From Branchinecta lynchi (taxonomy: Eukaryota; Arthropoda; Branchiopoda; Anostraca; Branchinectidae): a stretch of 64,000 bases of DNA. Location of the stretch: positions 16,473,869 through 16,537,868 of the forward strand of contig JAKZAP010000009.1 of NCBI GenBank assembly GCA_023053575.1, written 5' to 3'. Shown piece by piece: positions 1-9,209 of the stretch. Each line of letters starts with the position of its first letter. The stretch's first letter is position 1. Position numbers and translations under genes: made by a program. Below the pieces are notes generated by a model. The model saw only the letters and a program-made list of their open reading frames with translations. It did no database searches and had not been told where the DNA came from.

Positions 1-236
1 CTATGACCGCGTAAGTTGTTGAAGTTGAAGTTGAGGATGTCGTCAGCTTCGACATTTTCGTACATACCGTGGCATAGCTTTTATGTCTCAATGAGGTCTC
101 CCCTGTGGAAACTGTATGCCAGCGTAGGGAGTTTCAGTCTTTCAAGCCTTTGCTGGTATGGGAGATGTCTCAGTTTAGGCTGGAATTTCGTGAGCCGCCG
201 CTGAACAGTCTCGAGGGCATCTATTGTATTGTATAT

Positions 237-1229
237 CTATCTATTGTAAAAGGGTCTAACTGAGCAGTGCCCATATTCGAGAATGGGCCTTACCAGCGAG
301 GTGTACAGTGTGGTAAGCATATGCTCGTTCTGAAATTGAAAAGATCTTCGAAGTAAACCGGCTACTTTGTTAGCCTTGGAAATGGTCTGTTCATAGTGGC
401 TGTGGAAGCTTACTTGGGAGTCGACTATGATACCCAAATCCCTCTCCTCATCGCTGCTGCTTAGGAAGGTCTCTCCAATTTTATAAGATGACGGCCATTT
501 AGTTCGTCCTAGGGTCATCAGGTGGCTTTTCGTTGCGTTAATTTCCATCAGCCAGACTTTCATCCATTGATTGATTTTATCTAGATCAGCCTGTAGTTGC
601 AGTGAGTCTTCAGGGGATTCGATTACTCGGTATAGCTTCGTGTCATCAGCATACAGCAGAATAGTAGAATCTATTCCGTCTACAAGGTCATTGATGTACA
701 GATTGAATAATAAAGGGCCTAGAACAGAGCCTTGAAGAACTCCACTGAGGACATCCGCGTCTGTGTTACTGGTGGTAACCTCGACGACAACTGACTGAGA
801 TCTTTCGCAGATGAAGCCTTGTATCCAGGAGAGTAAGCTATTTGGGGTATCCAGTGATCCTAGCCCATACTGTCTAAGTTTGTGAAGCAGACGCTTGTGC
901 GGGACTGTGTCAAAAGCCTTTTTTAAATCCAAATAAATTAGGACAATCTGGTAGCCTTTATCTATTTTGGACCTCCAGTCTTCTACAGCAGTAAGTAATT
1001 GGGATTCAGCACTTCTCCTTTTCAAAAATCCGTACTGTTTTTTCCTGATGATTTTTCTGGGTAGGAGTTGCTCTATTAAGTGGTTCGCGATGGTGGATTC
1101 CATTATCTTACAGGGGATGCATGTGAGACTGATAGGTCGGTAGTTTGAAGGGTCGCTGCGCTTTCCTGCTTTGAATATTGGACTGACAGTTGCTTTCTTC
1201 CACAGAGAGGGCAGTTGCCCCAATTCCAA
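237..1229 (-). pseudogene. Reverse transcriptase domain of the 1-3117 retrotransposon
   Basis: A 330-residue open frame containing the RT landmarks in order: NYRPISLT (about residue 30), LDLKKAFDTVPH (about 100), a GSVLGPLLFN block (about 168) and the catalytic YADD (about 194), followed by the thumb region RDLGIIVD. The initiating Met is not a real start: homologous sequence continues upstream in another frame, so a frameshift separates this piece from the linker. The stop after FYNR is premature because C-terminal motifs continue beyond it. The catalytic residues look intact, but the ORF as a whole is broken. Clade assignment within the Jockey superfamily (CR1/L2-like) is inference from motif style. 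Confidence 0.85.
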
Positions 1230-2046
1230 CGACTTTTGAAGATGGCAGTCAGCGGTTCGGCTATGACACCGGCGAGTTCCTTCAGTACTCTCGGATGAAG
1301 CTTATCTGAACCTTGCGATTTGCTCGGATCGAGTTGTTTTAGCTTCTGCAGTACTTCAGTGATGTTTATCTGCGGGTGATCGGTTTCTTCCTCCTGTTTG
1401 TCTTTTATGTCAGGTAAAGGGTCTGAGACGTCAGGCTCCCTTGTAAATACTGATGAAAATTGATCGTTCAGCAGATTAGCTTTCAGCTTCGGGTCGTCAA
1501 CAGAGGTGTTTGTGACAGGATTAATCAGTGATGGGAATGCTGGAGCGCATCTGCGCTTCGCGTTCACGTGATGCCGGAAGTTTTTTGGGTTTTCTTTAAT
1601 GTTGTCAGCGAGGTTCTTCTCTCGTACGTTGGCTTCACGTCTGGTTGATTTTCTTACCCTGTTTCTGAGTCTACGGAAGGCTGCTCCTTTCTCGGGGCTA
1701 TCGCGGTCGGTCGTGTATTCGTTCCACGCTTTTTGTTTTTCTTTGATGAGGTCGACTGTAGCTTTAGGAAGAGCGGCCCTTTTATTGTCAATGTATATCG
1801 GTATGAATTTGGCCTCGGCTGAGAGTATAATTTGCTGGAACTTGGTATACATCTCATCCAGGGAAAAGTCATTATCAAATTCTTGTGGCCAGTTTATCTG
1901 ACTAACTTCGCTGCGCGTCGCTTCGTAATTACCCTTGTAGTAATTTCGCCTTGGCTTCGCACTAGCTGCTGAGATATCTGTGCTTATTGCGAAGGCTATG
2001 CAGACGTGGTCTGGTTTTCCGACAGGCGGGAGGATGCGAATGTCAC
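1225..2046 (-). pseudogene. Endonuclease-RT linker of the same retrotransposon
   Basis: The frame reads from the end of the endonuclease (PDHVCIAFAIS at about 2030-1985) into a lysine/arginine-rich linker (RRLRNRVRKS) and the pre-RT motif KLKQLDPSKSQGSDKLHPRVLKEL with spacing typical of CR1/Jockey ORF2. It then shifts frame just before the RT domain. No function of its own. Confidence 0.7.
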
Positions 2047-2588
2047 TTAAAGTTCAATGGGCAAATCAAACTACCCCAGTCCCACTCTGTAATAACCTAG
2101 GAACAATGCTTACCCCCTAGATTAGCACCTTTTACAACAATTTTCCATCTGTGATATTTCAAAGCGTAATTTTTTGGGCCAGTACATGCTCAATTTACTA
2201 GCTTGGACAAAGATAAAATTGATGTTTCTTATAATACTTAGTAGATCTTTATTTTATGCATAAACCAGCTTGTATAATTCAGATTTGAATAGGTTATTTG
2301 TTTTTGAATGATTTTTGTAGCTATGTTATTTTTTATAAGCTTATTACATAGTCTGGTACATTTTATAAAGCAAGCTAATCAAGCTTCACAACACTACTCC
2401 ACAAAGAAAAACTTGTAATAGGCACTTTAGGCCATGGAACTTCTGATGAAACACTAGAACAATCGCCGAAATGCCATAGAGGTAAAGACAAGGGATAACA
2501 AGAAAACGCCTGATTTTTGTAGCGCCTTCGAAAGGAAGTCGGAAATGTTTATTTGTGAAGCATTTAATACAAAGTAAAGCATTAGAAG
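2047..2588. other. AT-rich insertion of unknown family inside the endonuclease
   Basis: This stretch interrupts the endonuclease reading frame: protein similarity stops at GH (near 2590) and resumes at SDIRILPPVG (near 2046). It is AT-rich, has no convincing ORF, and I found no clear terminal repeats or target duplication. Possibly a decayed MITE or SINE. Confidence 0.5.
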
Positions 2589-3117
2589 TGTCCATTGTGC
2601 TTTAAGATTTCGTGTTCCTCCACGAGAAGTAAGTCGAGGAGATTCGGTGTATCAGTGCCTCTCATCCTTGTGGGCTCGGATATCAGCTGTTCGAGAAAAC
2701 AGTCATCAATTGTTCCCAGAAAGTTCTTCTCTGGACTGTTAGAGTTGAATATGCTTGTGTAGCGCCTGGACCAGTCGATCTTAGGAAAGTTGAAGTCTCC
2801 AATGATAATCACTCCGTCCTTGCACTTTTCAGCATATTATGTTATTTCGGAGAAGATCTTGACGTCAATCTCTGGGCTGCTGCTCGGGCTACGGTAGTAA
2901 ATACCAAGGTAAAGATCGGGCGATGCGTTTGATTTTATCTGGAGCCACAGACTTTCAGCTGGAGGGCTCTGACTAGTGGGTGCTAGAGCTGCATCCAGTT
3001 CTGTCTTGTAGTAGCATAAAATCCCTCTACCAGAGTTTTCTTCCAGATTTGCCTCGGTAAGTGTGTACCCTGGTATTTGGAATTCTGGTAATGTGGGCTG
3101 ATAGCGACAGTTTTATG
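2589..3117 (-). pseudogene. Endonuclease C-terminal part of the 1-3117 retrotransposon
   Basis: On the minus strand the motifs GRGILCYYKTELDAAL, YLGIYYRSPSS and IIIGDFNFPKIDW appear in the order expected for an APE-like endonuclease. GDFN carries a catalytic Asp/Asn pair. One in-frame stop occurs at about 2835. The N-terminal part, before IPGYTLTEANLEENS, is missing because a family A repeat occupies the sequence above 3120. Confidence 0.75.
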
Positions 3118-3119
3118 TT

Positions 3120-3275
3120 CAACATAAATATTCCTGCAGCCCAAGCTGACTGCGAATCATATTTGAGAGCGCGAAACGGATGCGTCAGCTGAATTTTCTT
3201 GGAGCTATATTTCGTTCTTTCTTGGCAAGGGTCCTGTTCAGGCTCAAGCTGAAAAACGAACTTCAAAAGGAAAAA
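3120..3275 (+). repeat. Family A interspersed repeat
   Basis: Contains the A landmarks: CAGCCCAAGCTGACTGCG, a GCAAAACGGATACGTCAGCT-like block, a TATTTCG block, then GGCAAGGGTCCTSTTCAGGC. The same order recurs at 12900, 27750, 42430, 45950 and 61900, with partial copies at 16617 and 57945. No coding content. Superfamily unknown. Confidence 0.7.
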
Positions 3276-3537
3276 GAGTTGCGAAAGATAAGAAAGTACT
3301 ATTTAAGTATGCTCGACCGACTCTCTACGATACAGTGTAAAAAGAATCTTGCAGTATTTGCTACTGGGAATAAACTTGCCTGTAAAAGAGAATCTTATCT
3401 CTGAATCGGATTGATCTTGTCTCAGTAGAGATAAGATTAATCCCAGTATAGCAAATACAATGAAGTGTCGTGTGCGTGAACTGCCACCGGTTCAGGTGAG
3501 GCAAATAATATATGGCTTTCGCAAGGCATAGAAACTA
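3276..3537. other. Unassigned sequence with a short inverted repeat
   Basis: No gene is visible. ACTGGGAATAA...AGAGAATCTTATCTC (about 3360-3400) is followed by its approximate inverse around 3424-3455, giving a weak hairpin. Confidence 0.35.
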
Positions 3538-3540
3538 TGA

Positions 3541-3893
3541 AGCCGCTTTCACATTGACGCGTCGTTGCGATGCGCTGCGTATGCGTTTATCTTGCGGTTG
3601 CGTAGTGTATCTTTCACACCTGCGCGACAAGCTTTCACGCTGGATGTGTATTTACGTTTTCCTTTCTCGGTTTCTTATGCCGAATTCTCGCTTCTTTCAT
3701 CATCGTCTGTAGGTTTTCTCCAGTTTGTCTACGAAAACTTGAACGAAAAATGTGATGCGTATACGTCGACGCAACGCAAGAATAGAAATAGAACTTGGTT
3801 CTATTCTTGCGTTGCGTTTTGTTTGTCTGCGTAAGCTCTGCGTTGCGTCACCGCAAACGCGATGCAGAGGTTGCATAGCTCAGTGTGAAAGCC
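3541..3893 (+). mobile_element. MITE family N, CpG-rich
   Basis: The left end GCTTTCACATTGA and right end TCAGTGTGAAAGC are inverted repeats. The interior is unusually rich in GCGTTGCG-type motifs. A long internal palindrome at about 3768-3820 is built on CGCAACGCAAGAATAGAA and its inverse. A similar N-type end lies at 8906-8925. The ORFs here are chance frames. Confidence 0.6.
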
Positions 3894-3897
3894 TCAA

Positions 3898-4125
3898 CGC
3901 CCCGAGGAAAAATTTGTAGCCTGCGCAGTTGTATGATAGTTGTACAAAAAAGTTGCATCTAGTGATATCTATACTATATATATATACTATAATTTTACTA
4001 TCATTTATATATATACTATCATTTAATGTGCCTGAGACTGGGCCAATCTTAAGTAGTTGTATCCAGTAGCATCCTGTCTTGCTCTAGGAGCATCCAGTCT
4101 TGCTAATAGTAGTATGCAGTAGAAT
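3898..4125 (+). repeat. Family J repeat, left part
   Basis: Starts GCCCCGAGGAAAAATTTGTA, whose inverse ends the right part at 8909, so J looks TIR-bounded. It contains GCATCCTGTCTTGC and GCATCCAGTCTTGC blocks shared with 60600-60680. It has an empty TTAA at 4049-4052 where the 60-kb copy holds MITE K. The right part (8799-8909) is separated from this one by the 4126-8791 insertion. Confidence 0.6.
3974..4020. repeat. TA-rich simple repeat
   Basis: Imperfect (TATATATACTA) run inside the family J repeat. Low complexity. Confidence 0.7.
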
Positions 4126-4161
4126 CAAGAACAAATACCGAGTAAGAACTATTGTCTCCCT

Positions 4162-4466
4162 GAGTGTGTTCCACCCTACTGACCGTTGTTACTACGCATG
4201 ACGTCACAAATTCTGGCTTTTTGCCGTCAAGGCTGGAACGATCTTTCTATTTTCCAGCGGGATATCACGCCCCGGGCGAATCCGACCAATCACGTTACAG
4301 AGATGCGTAGTTACTACGCTTACCACGCTCCGGAGCATGGTAAGCAAATAGTAACTATTAGTTACTATTCCGAGAAGGTTGGAACGGTCAGCGTAGTAAC
4401 TTTTCGTGAGGATGGAACGGAAATAGTAACTAATAGTTACTATTGGTACAAGGGTGGAACACGCTC
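4162..4466 (+). mobile_element. MITE family G, copy 1
   Basis: Terminal inverted repeats GAGTGTGTTCCACCCT and AGGGTGGAACACGCTC, flanked by CCT on both sides (3-bp duplication). The interior holds a palindrome ATAGTAACTATTAGTTACTAT. The second copy is at 31034. Confidence 0.75.
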
Positions 4467-5059
4467 CCTATCTCTGTCATACAACCCAGTCGAGTCGACT
4501 CCCGACGCAAACGAGCGGAGATGGAGCTTACCGAGGACATCAAAAGTCGTTACCTCTACAGAGAAGGCGTAACGCAGTAAACCACTGAGGAAGAAAAATC
4601 GAATGAAGGCAGAAGTCATAAGCCTGTTCACACTGGACTGGGCGCGCTCATTGATTCAGGCAAGCTTTCGGGGGTTGACAAGAAAACTCAGAACCAATTA
4701 AGAGTATATCGAAACATACAGAAACTGGCATTTGATGCATAGCAGATATGTACAAATGTGTCAAACCCTCTGGTAATTTAGTTAAAAGTACGACAATCTG
4801 TATATGAATAACGTAAATTGTATCTTTTCGGGGTCGATTCAACTAAGCGGTGTCAATATCCAGAACAAGACGAGATAAATTTTATTCCAGGTATTTGCTC
4901 TCATCTGAGAATATCGGATGGCAGATTCTTTTTAAAACAAGAGCTACGAGCTCATGTGGCACTTGTAGGTGGTACAAGAAAGTAGATGAGAACGTCAGAA
5001 AATACACCCGCCATCTAAAAATGCGGTTCGGAAATAGAAATACGATATTTATTTTCACT
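4467..5059 (+). other. Unassigned region with possible coding remnant
   Basis: A + frame begins at an ATG near 4521 (MELTEDIKSRYLYREG), hits a stop near 4580, and continues in the same frame as TTEEEKSNEGRSHKPVH and KKTQNQLRVYRN to about 4740. I recognise no family. It could be a decayed captured exon or chance. The rest is AT-rich without features. Confidence 0.25.
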
Positions 5060-7855
5060 TAATTCTGAGTTGTTCCGGCATCGCCTCGGATTATCTGTAG
5101 CAAATGCGCATGACTGTTCAAACTTCCAAGTTTCAGCCCAATAAATCCACTCGTTTGATCCCTAGACGTGCTACACGATTCCCGGTACTCCCTTGATCTC
5201 CCCATACTGTGGCCGAATCTGATTCGGACTCAAAAATGGATCATCTAAAGCATCTTCTTTTATACCATCTATCAAGTTTCACTTGAATCTGAGCATTTTT
5301 CGAAAATTCCGGTACCACCCCCCACCGTTTTCGGATCCGGTTCGGACCCTAAAATTTGTCATCTAGAGTACATGCTTTCTCTACACTCCACGTTTCATTT
5401 AAAATTATGCACTGGTTTGACCCCTATGCGAGTCTCAAAGTTTCCGGCAATCTCCCTCCAACTCCCCCCACTGTGGCCGAAGAGGACTTGGAAACATAAA
5501 TTTGGTATCTCTTAATCCCCTCTTCCCGTCCATCAAGTTTTTCTGAAATCGGAGCATAGCCTATCTGCAAATTTCAGCCCCCTACCTCTGCCGAATCCGG
5601 CCCGGACGCAGAATAACTAACCTAGGTCGCAAAAACTCGGCACTGTCCAACTTGCATTCCCTTCGGTCCGTCCATTCGGTTTTCCTGCAGGTCAAAAGTT
5701 TCCGCCCACCCCCCACATTTCCCCCAACCGTGGTCGCATATAGTTTGAACGCATGTTTTAAATGTCTAGGTCATCGATTCTTATCACCCATGAAGTTTCA
5801 CTCGAATCAGACGATTCGTCTGCAATTTGCAGAAGTCAATTTCCATATTTCCCTTCCCTCACTTCTCCAAACAAAAATGCTCGGATCCAGGAACGGAAGT
5901 TTCCAGGGGTATGTTGTGTCGGGTTCTTAAGTCAATTAAGTCGGGTCGCTAATATGCCTGCAAAGTTTCGTTGTCTTAGTGCATCTGTAACTATTCTAAC
6001 TCGGGACTACCGGAATTCCGGGAAACCCCCTCCAACTCCCTCCACAGAGCCCCGAAACCATTTGGCTCTGTCAATTTCGTATCTAGGACTAATGCTTGAT
6101 TTTCTCTCCAGCAAGTTCCGTCCCAATCCCTCTGCGTTAAGCGTTTCTTGAGTTTTCTGGTCCCTCCCCCCATCCACCACTGGTATCGGATCCGAACCGG
6201 ACTTGACACAGAACATCTGAGGCGATAGCTCTTTCCACCTGACAAGTTTCATTCAAATCCGATCACCCGTTCAAAAGTTACGCATGCTACTAGATTCCGG
6301 ACTGCCCATCCATGCCTTCCCCCCCCCCCCACACGACGGCCGGATCGGGGAAACTACTCTTCTCAAGTCAACCTGTTAGGATCCTTGACATCCCTGCCAA
6401 GTTTCATCGTCCTAGCACATCAGGAAGTATGCCGAACTCGCGGGATCACTAGAAATCTGGACCCCCCCCCCCCCCCCCCAACTGCTCCACAGTGTCCAGA
6501 TCCGGTCCGATTATGTGAATGATGTATCTAGGACTTGTGGCTTTTGGACTTGCTTGTTCTTCCATACAAGTTTCATTCCGATCCCTCCATTCTAAGTATA
6601 TCACAAGATTTCCTGTTCCCTCCTCCAGCTCCCCCCAGTGTCGGATCCGGTCCGGATTTAAGGTGGAACGTCTGAAATACGAAGTCATCCTAAATATCAA
6701 CTTTCATCAAGATGCGATCACCCGTTCGCAAGTTAAAAATAGCTCAATTTTTCGGCTCCCCCCTCCCTCCACTCCCCCCATATGGTCGGATCAGGGAAGT
6801 GATTATTTCCTATTTAATCTTGTCGGGTCCCTGACATGACTGCCAATTTACATCGTCCTAGCACATCAGGAAGCACCGAACTTGAATGATCACTAGAAAT
6901 TTGGACCCCCCCCCCCCAACTCATCAAAAGTGAGTGCCTGCCAATTTTCATCGTCCTAGCACACCAGGAAGCACCGAACTCGCAGGATCACTAGAAATTT
7001 GCCCCCCCCCCCCAACTCCTCCAAAGTGAGCGGATCCGTTCCGGTTACATCAGTCATGTATTTAGGACTTGGGCTTGTTCTTTCCACCAAGTTTCATCAC
7101 GATCCCTCCACTCTAAGCGTTTCCCCGGATTGCCGGTTTCCTCCTCCAACTCCCCCCCCCCCCCTGTCATTGGATCCGGTCCGGATTTAAAGTGGGACGT
7201 CTGAGACGGGAAGTCATCCTAAATATCAACTTTCATCAAGATCCGATCACCCGTTCGCAAGTTAAAAATACCTCAATTTTTTGCTCCCACCCTCCCTCCA
7301 CTCCCTCCAGATGGTCGGATCGGGGAATTGACTATTTCCTATTTAATCTGGTCGGGTCCTTGACATGCCTGCCAATTTTCATCGTCCTAGCACACCAGGA
7401 AGCACCGAACTCGCAGGATCACTAGAAATTTGCCCCCCCCCCCCCCCAACTCCTCCAAAGTGAGCGGATCCGTTCCGGTTATATCAGTCATGTATTTAGG
7501 ACTTGTGCTTGTTCTTTCCACCAAGTTTCATCACGATCCCTCCACTCTAAGCGTTTCCCCGGATTTCCGGTTCCCTCCTTCAACTCCCCCCAGTGTCATT
7601 GGATCCGGTCCGGATTTAAAGTGGGACGTCTGAGACACGAAGTCATCCTAAACATCAACTTTCATCAAGATCCGATCACCCGTTCGCAAGTTAAAAATAC
7701 CTCAATTTTTCGGCTCCCCCTCCCTCCACACCCCTCAGATGGTCGGATCGGGGAAGTGACTATTTGCTATTTAATCTGGTCGGGTCCCTGACATGCCTGC
7801 CAATTTTCGTCGTCCTAGCACATCAGGAAGCACCGAACTCGCAGGATCACTAGAA
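5060..7855 (-). repeat. D satellite array (minus orientation)
   Basis: Tandem units each containing AAGTTTCATC (plus strand; TGAAACTT on the other strand), GGATCCGGTCCGG and a C-rich tract of 8-18 C. Near-identical units starting GCCAATTTTCATCGTCCTAG recur at about 6939, 7369 and 7799, a 430-bp higher-order period made of three divergent subunits of about 140-155 bp. The many ORFs here are products of the repeat, not genes. Confidence 0.85.
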
Positions 7856-8760
7856 GCCGTGCTTCAGGTTTAGTAGGCTGAGTGGAAATAAACAAATATT
7901 ACGCAGATGGAACATTATACAATAAGCTTCTACTCTGACAAACTAACCGGAAACTATTTTGAATTAAATTTGAAAAAAACTAGGACTCCTATGTGGGTCC
8001 TAGACAAACTAGAATCCATATGGCAAGGCCTCACTACGAAAACCAAAGACTTTATTTGATGGGAAAATATACCATTGACATCGAATTATTTGTAATAGTT
8101 AACTAAAAGACACAAAAGATAGACCAGGTTGAGGTGAACTTTCATCTTTCAGTTAACTACTGAATCGAAATCTAACTCACTAAATCGAAATGTATACAAT
8201 TATACATTTCGGAAAAAAGAAGAAAAAACACAAAATATACACTCACCTACTGGTATTGTTTTGACTATTCCATGCTATTCGGTAATTTCAGTAATCCTCG
8301 CAAGCCTTAATTACGTTACTCCTAGTTTTCACTCCTCTGACAAATTTAAAACTACAGATGTTGAAGCTCAATTGGTCATAACTTCAGTGAGTGTGCTTCA
8401 AATCCCGGTTTTCACTGTATGGTTCTCCCCAGAGACATACAAAGGAATGTCACAAGGGATTTTAATCTCCATATTGATGGTCATGGAATAACAAAAGCGA
8501 TTATGAATGACCATCGTCAAGTTCGCTTTTATTTTTCGCATCACTAATCAGACCCCAGCGTCTACTCAGACAAAATCAACGCTGTTTCCTTCCCGTGTGA
8601 ACAGGCCAGAACATCCGCCTCGCTAGTGGCTATGTTGTTTTCTTCGTAAATGACTCAAGTGTGTAACGGCGAAGACCAACGAGTATACACGGGCGACCAA
8701 GAAATCGGTCCACTTCCGCTCATTTTTGTCGGAAGATTTTTAGTCGGTGGATGTACGAGA
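7856..8760. other. AT-rich unassigned sequence
   Basis: No exon or repeat family was recognised. The block at 8600-8720 is more GC-rich and contains GTGTGAACAGGCC, similar to the inverse of a stretch near 4625, suggesting an inner inverted repeat of the surrounding 4.67-kb element. Confidence 0.3.
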
Positions 8761-8798
8761 GACCATTGTTCTTACTCGTTATTTGTTCTTGGTAGAAT

Positions 8799-8909
8799 GC
8801 AGTAATACGGTAGCCTTGAAGTAGAAGCATGTAGTAGCATCAGTTAGTACTCCATGCTACTTTTTCGTACAACTTCATACTACTGTTCTGAGATAAATTT
8901 TTCATCGGG
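8799..8909 (+). repeat. Family J repeat, right part
   Basis: Shares GCAGTAA.ACGGTAGCCTTGA and GCATGTAGTAGCATCAGTTA blocks with 60685-60780. Ends AAATTTTTCATCGGGGC, the inverse of the J left end at 3898. Confidence 0.6.
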
Positions 8910-8994
8910 GCTTCAGTGAAAGCGGCTTTAGACACGGCAGTGTGGTTCTAACGAATTTTCTAGGACATCTGGTGACTTAGTTCTCCTCTTGCAG

Positions 8995-9209
8995 TCCGAA
9001 GTGTATGAATCTGAGTTCAACTGCCTTGGTTTCGTCCGCGATGGCTCGAAGCTCATCGCAGGAAGTGGCGATGGTATGGTTTACATCTTTAACAAGGATG
9101 AATACGGTTACCAGAGTGACACCTTTGGTGATCACCCAGAAGCCGTCAATGCGCTGGTCCCAATCACAGAGAATATAGTAGCGACAGCTTGTGAGGATGG
9201 TTTTATAAG
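8995..9209 (+). CDS. WDR55: WDR55-like penultimate exon
   Basis: Acceptor CTCCTCTTGCAG at 8994 and donor AAG|GTAAGC at 9210. Encodes 71 residues starting SEVYESEFNCLG and ending EDGFI plus a split codon. The frame is open just past the acceptor only as intron read-through, so 8995 is the start of coding. MITE K begins 15 bp after the donor. Confidence 0.88.

Larger units (their letters stand above)
1..3117 (-). mobile_element. CR1/Jockey-like non-LTR retrotransposon, broken copy
   Basis: Read on the minus strand this is one retrotransposon ORF2: an APE-type endonuclease (3117-2590), a linker (2046-1230), a reverse transcriptase (1229-237) and a C-terminal region running off the left window edge. 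It would nick DNA and copy its RNA into the nick. It is dead: one frameshift at about 1215-1230, a stop near 237, an in-frame stop near 92 (position of a conserved GDLIET motif) and a roughly 540-bp foreign insertion at 2047-2588. Its 5' end is cut at 3117, where a family A repeat begins. A fragment at 46629-47028 carries the same C-terminal motif and belongs to a related family. Confidence 0.85.
4126..8791. mobile_element. 4.67-kb TIR-bounded element carrying a D satellite array
   Basis: The left end CAAGAACAAATACCGAGTA and the inverted right end CAAGAACAAATAACGAGTA agree at about 33 of 36 positions. Both sides are flanked by GTAGAAT (4119-4125 and 8792-8798), a likely target duplication. 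The insertion splits one family J repeat into two halves. Inside are MITE G1, a short region with coding-like remnants (4478-4850), the D array (5060-7855) and about 900 bp of unassigned AT-rich sequence. No transposase was recognised, so it would be non-autonomous. A 7-8 bp duplication would suit an hAT-like mover; this is inference. Confidence 0.55.

Noticed and set aside
3027..3266. 79-residue minus ORF
   Set aside because: It mixes a wrong frame of the retrotransposon endonuclease with a family A repeat.
5652..7633. Many + and - ORFs of 60-130 codons (proline/serine-rich)
   Set aside because: They come from the D satellite in any frame, recur with each unit and have no independent start or splice signals.
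8261..8491. 76-residue ORF as an upstream WDR55 exon
   Set aside because: No WD-repeat motif and no matching splice phase to the exon at 8995.
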